Of a DNA stretch of 64,000 bases, positions 47,089-56,104 are shown in pieces (the first letter of the stretch is position 1; every line of letters begins with the position of its first letter). The translations under genes were made by a program, and so were the position numbers. Source of the stretch: Planctomycetia bacterium (GTDB lineage: Bacteria; Planctomycetota; Planctomycetia; Pirellulales; Thermoguttaceae); the NCBI GenBank assembly GCA_030527205.1, contig JAUNBG010000018.1:1-64000 (forward strand), written 5' to 3'. The notes below the pieces were generated by a model. It had not been told where the DNA came from. It searched no databases and saw nothing but the letters and a program-made list of their open reading frames with translations.

Positions 47089-48627
47089 CTATCTTTTCGT
47101 ATTTTCCTTCCGTTGAGAATGTCGGCTAATATTAAATTGAACAACCTGCGAAATGGCGTCATTCCAACTTGGGAATGTTTTTTGAACAGATTCTCCGCTT
47201 TTTTCGGAAGAATCATTCTGAAAAGATTCATTTTCTGAATTGATAACAACATTTTCAACAGAATTTGAGTTGTTTATGCTTGTCGAAGAATTTGTTTTTC
47301 GTTGATCTCTTTTTTCCTGACGCTTTGATTGACGAAATGATTTATCAACAGGTTGTTTTTCGACCAGAACTTTCGTTTCATCATTATTACCCAAAGAAAT
47401 GACTTCAGGCAATTGTTCTTCAAAGATTTTTGTATTTTCAGTCAGAACATTCATTTGATCATCAAAAAGCAATTTTGCGGACATTGAATAAACTTCATCA
47501 GAAGTAATATTGTTGACAATGGAAACAGTTTGAATTTCCTTTTTCCCATTTCGACGTCGATGTCGTCGCCGTTTACTCGATTTTTCTTCAGGAATAGAAT
47601 TCTCTTGAGCAATAGTTTTGAGTTCATCCAATAAAACGAAATCTTTTTCAGAATCGTTATAATCATTCTTTTGATTGGAAAAAGTTTTTCTATTTGAGTC
47701 AGAAGATTCTTTTAGCGGTTTATTTTTATCTTGCGCAACAAATTCATTTCGATTTGAATGGTTTCTCTTCGAGTTCTTTTTATTCGAATCGTTTTCATTG
47801 AACTCTTTTAAAGTATTGATCTCTTTCGAGGAATTGTCGCAAACATTTTCCGAAGAATGATTCGAAACAGACATTTTTTTGTTGATATCGGAATCATTTT
47901 CTGAATTGACCGTTTTTGCTTTAGCTTTTTTTCCCCAGGAAATATTAAGAATATCGTCTTGATTTGATTCAGAAAAGAAATCTTCAACAGAAAAATCAGA
48001 AGAATCGATATTTATATTGAAAAAAGGATCCCTTTCGTTGGACGTTTTTTCATTTTTTGATTTCGACGACAAATTTTTTGAAATATTATGACTTTTCGTT
48101 GCAACAGGTTCATCTGTATCGGTCGACTGAGCCAGTTCATCAATTTGCCAAACAAGCATTGAGAGCGGATTATCCGATTCCTTTTTTTTATTTTTGGACG
48201 CCTTATCCGATTTATCAGCCAAAAGTTCAGCTTCTTGAATGAGTTCTTTTTCCGATTTTTTTGACGAACGTCTTCGACGACTTGGTTTTTCTTCGCCAAC
48301 AGTTAAATCAACTTTGACTTCATTTTCAAGATTTTCAGGAATAATTGATAAAGCAGTCTTTTTGGATTTGGAAGTCGTTTTTTTATCCGATAAACTTTTG
48401 TTCTTTATCGTTGTTTTTTCTTTTTCTGACTCATCCAAAACGGCATCTGGAACGGAAGAATTGCTCGCTTTCCTTCGACTGGCCGTTTTTTTGGCGTTCG
48501 CTTTTTTATTCGTATTTTTTGAGGAAACTTGTTCCGCTTTGTCTTCCAACGTTGATTCGTTGTCTGAATCATTGAGAGAATGAGCAATCTCATTCCAATG
48601 ATCTGATTTCTTTGTTGCGTTGTTCAT
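47089..48627 (-). CDS. Disordered Lys/Ser/Asn-rich protein with conserved Trp motifs at both ends
   Basis: About 512 residues, nearly all low-complexity Lys, Ser, Asn, Asp and Glu. Short ordered pieces stand out: SDHWNEIAHSL at the start, NPLSMLVWQIDELA (about 155), and FPSWNDAISQVVQFNISRH at the end. The arginine-rich RRRRSSKKS and RRHRRRNGKK patches suggest nucleic-acid or membrane contact. I recall planctomycete proteins ending in a similar SWxEAIxxIVxxN motif, but their role is unknown. I start at ATG 48627 after AAAGAGACG; the frame opens at 48657. There is no signal peptide. Confidence 0.65.
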   Translation of the reverse strand: MNNATKKSDHWNEIAHSLNDSDNESTLEDKAEQVSSKNTNKKANAKKTASRRKASNSSVPDAVLDESEKEKTTIKNKSLSDKKTTSKSKKTALSIIPENLENEVKVDLTVGEEKPSRRRRSSKKSEKELIQEAELLADKSDKASKNKKKESDNPLSMLVWQIDELAQSTDTDEPVATKSHNISKNLSSKSKNEKTSNERDPFFNINIDSSDFSVEDFFSESNQDDILNISWGKKAKAKTVNSENDSDINKKMSVSNHSSENVCDNSSKEINTLKEFNENDSNKKNSKRNHSNRNEFVAQDKNKPLKESSDSNRKTFSNQKNDYNDSEKDFVLLDELKTIAQENSIPEEKSSKRRRHRRRNGKKEIQTVSIVNNITSDEVYSMSAKLLFDDQMNVLTENTKIFEEQLPEVISLGNNDETKVLVEKQPVDKSFRQSKRQEKRDQRKTNSSTSINNSNSVENVVINSENESFQNDSSEKSGESVQKTFPSWNDAISQVVQFNISRHSQRKENTKR

Positions 48628-49175
48628 ACGTCTCTTTGTTAATTGTATCGTAAACAAATTAATTTTCGCATTTCATTTATATTCATTTTGTAAACCAAAA
48701 GGTTCAAATTTCTTTTTGAATTTTAAAACGGGAACTCAAAATGTTCCCTCAAGAAGAAGTTCGTTGAAAATGTTGAACCTTTTCATTTGTCTTATTGACA
48801 TTTTGAAAAACGAAAATAATCGGAATAACCGGATATGATTTAGTCCGCGATTAAGTTAACGTTTAAAAATGATAATCGCGGGTTAAGTAATTGCTTGTCT
48901 GTTGATTGCCAGCAGAACCAATAACGATTGAAGGAACAATTCGCCCAACATTGCAAAGAAATATTCCAAACGACGCTTTTGAGGCTTCGGGGAATTGTTT
49001 AGCAAATTTCCTTAAAAACAGTAATCGCCTGTTACAAAATATCTTTGGCTGATATTGAACAGAATGGTTTTCATTCTATTTAATAAACTAAACATTATAA
49101 TCGAATAGATTATATCTTTCAAAATATCGATTGTCAAGTATTGTCAAAACAAAGTTCAATATTGCCAAAACAAAG
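48628..49175. other. Intergenic region, nothing recognised
   Basis: About 550 AT-rich bases between folC's stop and the start of the disordered-protein gene. No supported gene or repeat was seen. Confidence 0.45.
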
Positions 49176-50870
49176 TTATTGATCAGACAAAGACCAGACA
49201 ATTTTTTCTATTTGAGCAATAAAATAAAACGAACCGGTTGCGCAATAAAGTTCTAAAGAATCTTTTTTTGAGGATTGAAATAACGGAATGACAATAGCAG
49301 ACAAATCCGGATTAGACTCAATTTTATCGATTTGAAATAGATCAGAGGAATGATTGAGAGTTTGGTTGACAATTTCTTCTAATTGCAACAACGGCAAAGC
49401 GCGAACGTTATTTTTATATTCGGTCAAAATGATTTTATCGAAATAAGGAAAAAGTTCAGCAATCATTCCAGAAACATCTTTTCCGATTGTTGTCGCAAAA
49501 AGAAGGGTTTTATGATATTCTTCATATTGATCGTTTAATGTTTTCATTAAAGCGGCAGCCGAAGCTCGATTATGCGCTCCGTCCAGAATCAATAAAGGAA
49601 AAGTCGAGACAATCTCAATTCTTCCTGGGAGTCGAAGTCGTTTTAATTCTGTCCTTATATTATTTTCTGAAACATTAATTCCTTTTGTTTTCAAAATGGA
49701 TAAAACAGTCCAAGCGATTTCAGCATTCCATTTTTGATGTTCTCCTAAAATAGAAAAAGAACAGGAACGGATGAAATCAGACAAATCTTCGAGTTGATAA
49801 CAAGGGGCTCCCTGTTGTTCCGCAGTTTTACGAATCAACTTTTTAACCGCTTCGACATCTTCTTGCGTAATCAGCGTTGATTTGAAACCGTTTTTCGAAT
49901 CAACCGTTTGTTTTTGAGGTTCAATTTGTCCCAATTGCTGAATCTCGACTTGTTCTGGCCATCGATATTGATTTTTGTCAATCGTTTGATTTTCTTTTGA
50001 CCAGGGCGTTTGATTCAATCCAAACGGGAATGGGCGAGTTTCGCCTTTCGTAATGATTTCGTCATTGTTGGGGTTGCGAACACGAAATCCGGATTTTTCA
50101 AAAGGCTTGAATTGAAAACGCTTTTGAGGGAATTCGGAAAATTGATCTTTTGAAGACGGGCCAAGAAGGCAATGATCAATATTTTCATTCGATTGGGAAA
50201 GAAAGGGAAAAAAATGAACGCCGCTGACGACAGGAACATTCTTTTTAATGATTCCCGCCTTTTCTGAAGCAATTTGCAACAAGCTTGATCCCAACTGTTC
50301 CTGATGATCAAAACTGATGCTCGTTATGACAGAAACCGTTGCGGAACAAATATTGGTTGCGTCCCAACGACCGCCGAGCCCTGTTTCGATAATTCCCAAT
50401 TGAACCTTTGCTCTTGCAAAAAGTTCAAAAGCAATCAAAACCGTCCATTCGAAAAAAGTCAATTTTTGATCAGATTTGGATAATGTCGAACTGTTTTGTT
50501 GGACGAGAATGAATTCTTCCCATTTTTTCTGCAAATAAAAAAAAGTCTGAGCAAAAAATGTTTCGTCGCAAGGTTGACCATTAATACAAAAGCGTTCCAT
50601 TAAAGAATGAAAATGAGGCGATGTAAACAGTCCGACGCAATATTTCTCTTGTCTTAATATTTGATCCAGCATCAAACAAACAGAGCCTTTTCCTTTGGTT
50701 CCTGCAACATGAATAATCAAATATTGCTCTTGCGGATTGCCAAGAAAATCTAAAAACTGGCGCAAAGAGTCCAAATTATCCTTAAGTTTACTGTATGGAA
50801 TTGAGCTGAATGTTTCATAATTTTTCAATTCATTTAATTGACTTAAGGCTTCTTGAAATGTTTCGCTCAT
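49176..50870 (-). CDS. folC: Folylpolyglutamate / dihydrofolate synthase with insertion
   Basis: About 564 residues, against about 430 normally. LIIHVAGTKGKGSVCLMLDQIL is the Mur-ligase-type P-loop. FTSPHFHSLMERFCING, LGIIETGLGGRWDATNI, SFDHQEQLGSSLLQIASEKAGIIK and LILDGAHNRASAAALM are the other FolC motifs. It adds glutamate to dihydropteroate and folates using ATP. An Asn/Gln/Lys-rich insert of about 100 residues (about 225-330) follows the AGIIKKNVPVVSG block. I start at ATG 50870 (MSETFQEAL); ATG 50879 is also possible. It lies downstream of folP and the RNase-HII-like gene with a MITE between. Confidence 0.93.
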   Translation of the reverse strand: MSETFQEALSQLNELKNYETFSSIPYSKLKDNLDSLRQFLDFLGNPQEQYLIIHVAGTKGKGSVCLMLDQILRQEKYCVGLFTSPHFHSLMERFCINGQPCDETFFAQTFFYLQKKWEEFILVQQNSSTLSKSDQKLTFFEWTVLIAFELFARAKVQLGIIETGLGGRWDATNICSATVSVITSISFDHQEQLGSSLLQIASEKAGIIKKNVPVVSGVHFFPFLSQSNENIDHCLLGPSSKDQFSEFPQKRFQFKPFEKSGFRVRNPNNDEIITKGETRPFPFGLNQTPWSKENQTIDKNQYRWPEQVEIQQLGQIEPQKQTVDSKNGFKSTLITQEDVEAVKKLIRKTAEQQGAPCYQLEDLSDFIRSCSFSILGEHQKWNAEIAWTVLSILKTKGINVSENNIRTELKRLRLPGRIEIVSTFPLLILDGAHNRASAAALMKTLNDQYEEYHKTLLFATTIGKDVSGMIAELFPYFDKIILTEYKNNVRALPLLQLEEIVNQTLNHSSDLFQIDKIESNPDLSAIVIPLFQSSKKDSLELYCATGSFYFIAQIEKIVWSLSDQ

Positions 50871-51124
50871 AAAAATCATTTCTTTTAATATTATTCAATG
50901 AAAATTGAATTGAAGTCGTTTTTAACTTCCTTTTTCTAACCCCTTTTCGCTTTTGTGCCGCAGGACTTCTGCGATATTCAAAAACCATTGGGGGTTATTC
51001 ATTGAATCATTAATATCCAGAAAAACGATTGAACAGTTGAAATTGTCTTTATCAAAATTAAACTCATTCCGCGAACATTTTACAAAATTTGACATTCCAG
51101 AGAATGCCGAATAAAAAAACTTTA

Positions 51125-51233
51125 AGAAAGGTTCTAAAAATCTGTTTTTTGCAATAAACTCCATTCGAGAACGTCATAAAAACCATTCAGGCAGGCAAGA
51201 CGTCCGCGTTCCAAAGGTTTTTTTGAACTTCCT
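51125..51233 (+). repeat. MITE-like palindromic element, copy 7
   Basis: A 109-bp copy flanked by exact TTTA duplications (51121-51124 and 51234-51237). The right duplication contains the stop codon (complement of TTA at 51235-51237) of the RNase-HII-like gene, so it inserted exactly at the gene's end without changing the protein. Confidence 0.85.
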
Positions 51234-51234
51234 T

Positions 51235-52479
51235 TTATTTATTTCGCCAAATGTCGGAATGATTAAAATTGAATTGATCGATAACTTCTCGAATTTCCTG
51301 ATAAAAACGTTTTGCATCGACAGGATAACCGGCTGTTGGTTTTAAGTTTGGAATATGACATTGCCAAAAATCGTTGAACAGTTTCATCGATATTTCGCGA
51401 ATATATTTGCTGCATATTGATGCCAAAGCAGTTGGAATATTCGATTCTCCCTTCATCTGAAAACGAATCTCAAACCTCAAAATGTTCTTATTTGGGAAAA
51501 TCGTCATTTGATAAGAACTCAACGCTTTTGATTCGCAAAGCGTCGTTATTTTTGATCCAGGAAAAAAAAATGTCAAAAGCGCTTCATATTTATTGCGACC
51601 GCCCAATTTATCGCAAAGAATAATGATCGGTTCTTGTTGGAATGGCGAATTAATGATCAAATGAATCATTTTTGAAATTAGCGTTAATGTTGTTTCTGCA
51701 AGAAAATCGCTTTTCAACATTTTTTCCGTTTTCTTATTATACTCATTTGGAAAAACGCGACGACTTTTCAAACTTAACAACGAAATTCTATTTGTATCAA
51801 AATAAGATTTAATGGGACGAAACGATTCCTCAAGCAAAAGAATTGATTCGGTTTTAGAATCATAAGGCAAAAGGATTTTTTTTTCTTTTTCCCAAAAAGG
51901 AGGTTCGGAAACGTCATCCAGAAATGCTAAAGTTTCCGCAAAGGAAAGCTTTTGAATGGGGCCATGAATCCAAACAAATGCTCTTAAAAAAGTTCGTTCA
52001 AGCGGAGATAAAGATCCAGAAGATTGATAGAGTTTTTTTGAATCAACAATAGGAAAAATGCCCTGATAATCGGTCTTTGAGCGACAAATTGAATGAAACT
52101 GATCAAGAATTTCGCTCAACCTCGACTTCTCTGAAGTTTTCGAGTCAATTGTTTTTTCGCGCTCGATTTTCGATAAAACAGCAGAATGGAATGTCGGTTC
52201 TTTGTTTTGATCATTCAACCCCAATAATATTGAATCAGAGTCAATTTCATTGTCAAAAAAAGTTCGTTGAACATATTGCGGAGATTTTGTTTTTTTGACG
52301 TTTTTTGCTTTTGAAACGTTTGAATTGATTGGGAGGTTCGACTCTTTTGCAGGCGAACCAGAAGACAGAATATCTAATGATTTATTGGACGTTTCAAATC
52401 GCCAACAAGAGGCAGAAACAACTAAAGGACCTAAATTCGGACCATAACCCGCTTCATCTGTTCCAATTAAAATAGTCAT
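51235..52479 (-). CDS. RNase HII-like protein
   Basis: About 414 residues. The N-terminal GTDEAGYGPNLGPLVVSA matches the RNase HII GIDEAGRGPLAGPVVAAA motif with the catalytic Asp-Glu pair. DKLGGRNKYEALLTFFFPG and LASICSKYIREISM correspond to the later motifs, and TAGYPVDAKRFY ends the domain. Arg of DEAGRG is Tyr here, the form I associate with a planctomycete subgroup. It may cleave RNA in RNA-DNA hybrids, but activity is unproven. An Asn/Ser/Lys-rich insert (about 30-115) follows the first strand. The ATG overlaps the folP stop (ATGA), and AGGA lies seven bases before it, so I use 52479 rather than 52485. Confidence 0.8.
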   Translation of the reverse strand: MTILIGTDEAGYGPNLGPLVVSASCWRFETSNKSLDILSSGSPAKESNLPINSNVSKAKNVKKTKSPQYVQRTFFDNEIDSDSILLGLNDQNKEPTFHSAVLSKIEREKTIDSKTSEKSRLSEILDQFHSICRSKTDYQGIFPIVDSKKLYQSSGSLSPLERTFLRAFVWIHGPIQKLSFAETLAFLDDVSEPPFWEKEKKILLPYDSKTESILLLEESFRPIKSYFDTNRISLLSLKSRRVFPNEYNKKTEKMLKSDFLAETTLTLISKMIHLIINSPFQQEPIIILCDKLGGRNKYEALLTFFFPGSKITTLCESKALSSYQMTIFPNKNILRFEIRFQMKGESNIPTALASICSKYIREISMKLFNDFWQCHIPNLKPTAGYPVDAKRFYQEIREVIDQFNFNHSDIWRNK

Positions 52480-53645
52480 TGGCAATCCTGACTTTGAAGC
52501 ATTCGATCCAAAATAACCGCAGCTTGATTCTTTAAAATATCATGAACTCGAAGAATTTGAACCTTTTTTCGGGCAAGAATAACGGAGACCATTGCGGTCC
52601 AATCGTCGCGAATCGCATTAAGTTGAACAGAGTCGACATATTTATCCAAACGATTTTCAATGTCCGGAACGTTAATTTCTTGAAATGAATTGGTCTCAAA
52701 TTCCGGATGAAACGTTATTGATTTCGAAGTTGGTTGAATTTGACTGTTTTTTTGTTTTATCCTTTGCAGAGAAAGGTCTTGATTTTCTTTCGAAATACAG
52801 AAATCTGATTCCAAATAATCGTCAACGAGAATGGATTCTTTTGATGAGAATTTGGAAGAAATGGAAATATTTTTGACGTTTTGTTGCCATTTGGTCTGCA
52901 AATAAAAAGGATTTAAAAAACTTTTTCGAGAATGACCAATCAGAATGGGACAACCAAGTTCATGAAAACGTTCGATATTTCGTAACAACTCAATGTTTTG
53001 CTCAAAAGTTTTTCCAAAACCGATCCCAACATCGAGACAAATTTTTTCTTGAGGAATTCCGGAATCAAGAAAAAAGTTGAGCCGCTCTTTTAACCAATGA
53101 AAAACGTCCTCAACAACATTTTGATAAACAGGAGCGTTCTGCATTGTTTTCGGTAAACTCGGAATATGCATTAAACAGTAACCCGGCTGATATCGGCGAA
53201 TGACTTTAAGCATTAAAGGGTCGAAAGTTCCGCCGGAAATGTCGTTTATTATTTCTGCTCCAGCTAAAATCGCCAACTCGGCAACAGACGCGCGGGTTGT
53301 ATCGACAGATATCGGAATTTTCGTTTTTTTCGCTAAACGTTGAACAATAGAAATAACTCGTTGAATCTCTTCAAGCTCCAAAATTGGTTCTGAACCCGGG
53401 CGCGAACTTTCGCCTCCAATATCGAGAATCCCTGCTCCTTGTTCAGTTAAGCCGAATGCGTAATCAAGAACTTCAGGAATATTTAATTGAATGCGTTGAT
53501 CATCAATGCTTTTGCAGAAACGTCCGCCGTCAGAAAAGCTGTCCGAGGTTAGATTGATGATTCCCATCCAAACAGGCGAAGCAGAGAAATCAAGTTTTTG
53601 AGTTCGAAGCGACCAAGAAGATATTGGAGAAACGGTTGAAGTCAT
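52476..53645 (-). CDS. folP: Dihydropteroate synthase with insertion
   Basis: A 389-residue protein, against about 280 normally. WMGIINLTSDSFSDGGRF, GILDIGGESSRPGSEP, IPISVDTTRASVAELAI, IINDISGG, YCLMHIPSLPKTMQ, ICLDVGIGFGKTFEQNIELL and ILIGHSRKSFL are the canonical motifs. It condenses p-aminobenzoate with the pterin pyrophosphate to make dihydropteroate. About 85 low-complexity residues (about 255-340) are inserted after GHSRKSFLNPF, before the last helix (LNAIRDDWTAMVSVILARKKVQILRVHDI). Head of a folate cluster; it overlaps the next gene by four bases. Confidence 0.95.
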   Translation of the reverse strand: MTSTVSPISSWSLRTQKLDFSASPVWMGIINLTSDSFSDGGRFCKSIDDQRIQLNIPEVLDYAFGLTEQGAGILDIGGESSRPGSEPILELEEIQRVISIVQRLAKKTKIPISVDTTRASVAELAILAGAEIINDISGGTFDPLMLKVIRRYQPGYCLMHIPSLPKTMQNAPVYQNVVEDVFHWLKERLNFFLDSGIPQEKICLDVGIGFGKTFEQNIELLRNIERFHELGCPILIGHSRKSFLNPFYLQTKWQQNVKNISISSKFSSKESILVDDYLESDFCISKENQDLSLQRIKQKNSQIQPTSKSITFHPEFETNSFQEINVPDIENRLDKYVDSVQLNAIRDDWTAMVSVILARKKVQILRVHDILKNQAAVILDRMLQSQDCQ

Positions 53646-53995
53646 TTTTGATTTTATATCTTTTCCTTGATTTTTCAGTTTTTATTCAACGCTATTGAAA
53701 ATCCGTAATCTTTCTGTTTCAAACGCGGCAACGATAAACGGATTCTTTATTGAATTTGTCCTGACTCTGGCGCCAAAACAATCAAGGATTCTCTCAAACG
53801 CAAAACGTTGTTGCATTGAATTTGCCCTGACTCTGGCGCCAAGGGGATCAAGGACGATCGCCTTCCGAATAGAAAAACAAATGAAAACGGCAAAACTTGT
53901 TCGCCTTAAAATGTCCGAAAGAAAAGTTGCCCTAAAGAATTCCTCCGCAAAATAAACGATTGTTTACAATATTCAAAAAGGTTTCCTGATTCTGA
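53646..53995. other. Intergenic region with a tandem repeat
   Basis: 350 bases upstream of folP. Apart from the direct repeat at 53749-53854 nothing is recognised; the plus-strand frame 53695-53955 arises from the repeat and lacks other support. Confidence 0.45.
53749..53854 (+). repeat. Direct repeat, two about 40-bp units
   Basis: 53749-53788 and 53815-53854 are near-identical (five mismatches in 40 bases), offset by 66 bases. Both contain CCTGACTCTGGCGCCAA, with the 6-bp palindrome GGCGCC. Confidence 0.8.
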
Positions 53996-56104
53996 TTATT
54001 GCGGATTGTTTTGAAGATCAAATTCTATATTGAGCCAACCTTCCTGCGTTGACATTCGTTTGGGAAGCAGCGATAAATAACTTGTTGCGTTTGAATTCTC
54101 TTGATTGTCTTCGAGATTGGGTTTTGTCGAAAAATCAATGCTTTGAAGCGGAATTATTTCCTGAAGCGAATCATTCAACTTGTTTATTACAATTGTCCGA
54201 ATTGCTTGATAACGAGCAGGGATTGTTGTTCCTTTTTCAATATCGCCGGGAAAAGCGTCAACCGATTTCTTTTGAAGAGTCAAATTGGCCTGATCTGAAA
54301 TAATTTGATAAATGATTTCGACGTTTAGTTTCGGATAATTGAGCCCCTCTTTTTCAAAGCCATCAAATTTCATTACAATGATAATTTCATTTTCTGAAAA
54401 TGTCAACGTTATCGGAAGTTCATTGGAAAATTGGAACCAAAGCAACGACTCTTGATTCAATTCGGCTTCGGATTTGAATTGAGCATTCCCAACTTTTGCC
54501 TGCGAAAATATGTTATTGATTCGTTCTTTAAGTTGTTGGTCATTCAATCTTTTTCCAGAAAAAGCGGAAAATAATATATTGTTGGGACAACTTTCATGCA
54601 TTTGAATCGAAATGGGAAAATTGATTTCCGGTTCTGCAATAATATTTTGAGAATAATTCAATCCCAACTGATTTTCTTTGCCAATATTCGCATTCCAATA
54701 TAATTCGTTTTGAGTCGTTTGGGACGAAATATTTTGAGGCAAAATACTGATCTGTTGAAATAATTGACGCCATTGATCTTGAAAGGAATCGTTTAACAAA
54801 GCTATTCTTGAATCCGTTTCTCGATCAACCCTTTGGGCAAAACGATTTTCTGTTCGACGTTTGGATTCTGCTTCGGATAACGGTTTTTCTGCAGCAACTT
54901 TATGTTGAACGATTCGAGCTCCAATAATTCGACCGGGGTCAATGCCTGTAATGCTGGATTGAAATTCGCTGTCAACAATTGCGGGAGTTGTCAAAATTTG
55001 TCTGTCCCAAAAAATTGACTTTAAAGCGCGAACCTGGCTGGCATTGGCTGACGTTATTCTTGCCCCTTTATTATAACCGGTTGTTTGAGTTTGGATTGTT
55101 GAATCAACAACTAATTGTATTTCTGCTTTTCGACTATTGGGAATAAAACGAAAAGTCGTTAAACCGTTCATTTTCCCCTGACCTTGAACATATGTCCCTC
55201 GAATATCTTCGACAACGTTAACAGGCTCAGAAATAACTTGTTGAGTTTGCGGCAAAAGATTTAAAAGTTTTTTTGTAATGACAATTTGAAAATTTGGCGA
55301 AGAAAAACGACTTTGAAGCATTTTTAAAATGTTCTGAGTTTCTTGAAAATGAATGCCATATTGAACTAATAAATCTAATGCAATGGTCGTTGCTTCCGAA
55401 GCGTCGGCGTCATATTGTTCAACAAGTTTTTGGATATAAATGGGCAAAAAGTCGCAAGTCTGTTGAAACGTTTTTTCTTCGTTTTCTGTTTTGTTAATCC
55501 ATTTCAGACACGAAATATATTGTTGCAGCGCTAAATAAGCAGGTTGAACGAAATTTCCTTTTTCTTCATAATAAGAAATACGAAAATGCTCAAAGGAAAG
55601 AGCCAGAATATCCGGATTCGGTTGAGATTTTGATAATTCTTTTTGAACTTCATTAAGTTGCAAATAATTTTCCCAATCGTTTGCTTTTTGCGCATTGCCT
55701 CCTTGACGCAACAGGCGTTTCAACGAAGTTAATTCATTCAATAATTTCTGACGAAATAAGGAATCGTTGATTGGTTTTTCGAACAACTTATTTTTCAGTT
55801 GTTCACATAAAAGTTGCAACTCTGTTATAAAATCATCGTTTGATAAAGAGACAATATATTCTTGTTCGGGCCAATATTCAAGAACAGAAGATTCTTGCGA
55901 AAAAAAGTTCGGTTCGGATAAAATATTGACGGTTGATTCGCATGAAACATTGGTTGAATCACAAGAAGTTGATAATGTCTTTGATTGAGGAGAATTATTT
56001 GCGATAACTTTTTCGGAAGAGAACCAAATCAATCCCCAACAAACGACAATACTTATCTGAAAAACAAAAGTCAATTTATTATATCGCATTAACATATCGC
56101 CCAT
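53996..56104 (-). CDS. Large exported conserved hypothetical protein
   Basis: 702 residues with an N-terminal signal/anchor (about residues 10-32, LTFVFQISIVVCWGLIWF). Residues 80-290 are helical. From about 295 the sequence becomes beta-rich: VEDIRGTYVQGQGKMNGLTTFRFIPNSRKAEIQLVVDSTIQTQTTGYNKGARITS is a distinctive block, followed by a long helix (EAESKRRTENRFAQRVDRETDSRI) and further strands. I do not recognise a named domain; I recall planctomycete proteins with a similar VxDxIxGTxxxGxG block. Probably periplasmic or envelope-associated. The ATG at 56104 lacks a strong Shine-Dalgarno; ATGs at 56095 and 56089 are alternatives. Confidence 0.7.
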   Translation of the reverse strand: MGDMLMRYNKLTFVFQISIVVCWGLIWFSSEKVIANNSPQSKTLSTSCDSTNVSCESTVNILSEPNFFSQESSVLEYWPEQEYIVSLSNDDFITELQLLCEQLKNKLFEKPINDSLFRQKLLNELTSLKRLLRQGGNAQKANDWENYLQLNEVQKELSKSQPNPDILALSFEHFRISYYEEKGNFVQPAYLALQQYISCLKWINKTENEEKTFQQTCDFLPIYIQKLVEQYDADASEATTIALDLLVQYGIHFQETQNILKMLQSRFSSPNFQIVITKKLLNLLPQTQQVISEPVNVVEDIRGTYVQGQGKMNGLTTFRFIPNSRKAEIQLVVDSTIQTQTTGYNKGARITSANASQVRALKSIFWDRQILTTPAIVDSEFQSSITGIDPGRIIGARIVQHKVAAEKPLSEAESKRRTENRFAQRVDRETDSRIALLNDSFQDQWRQLFQQISILPQNISSQTTQNELYWNANIGKENQLGLNYSQNIIAEPEINFPISIQMHESCPNNILFSAFSGKRLNDQQLKERINNIFSQAKVGNAQFKSEAELNQESLLWFQFSNELPITLTFSENEIIIVMKFDGFEKEGLNYPKLNVEIIYQIISDQANLTLQKKSVDAFPGDIEKGTTIPARYQAIRTIVINKLNDSLQEIIPLQSIDFSTKPNLEDNQENSNATSYLSLLPKRMSTQEGWLNIEFDLQNNPQ

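Noticed and set aside
53695-53955. 86-residue plus-strand frame with a duplicated segment
   Set aside because: Its repeated peptide is only the translation of the 66-base direct repeat; no ribosome site.
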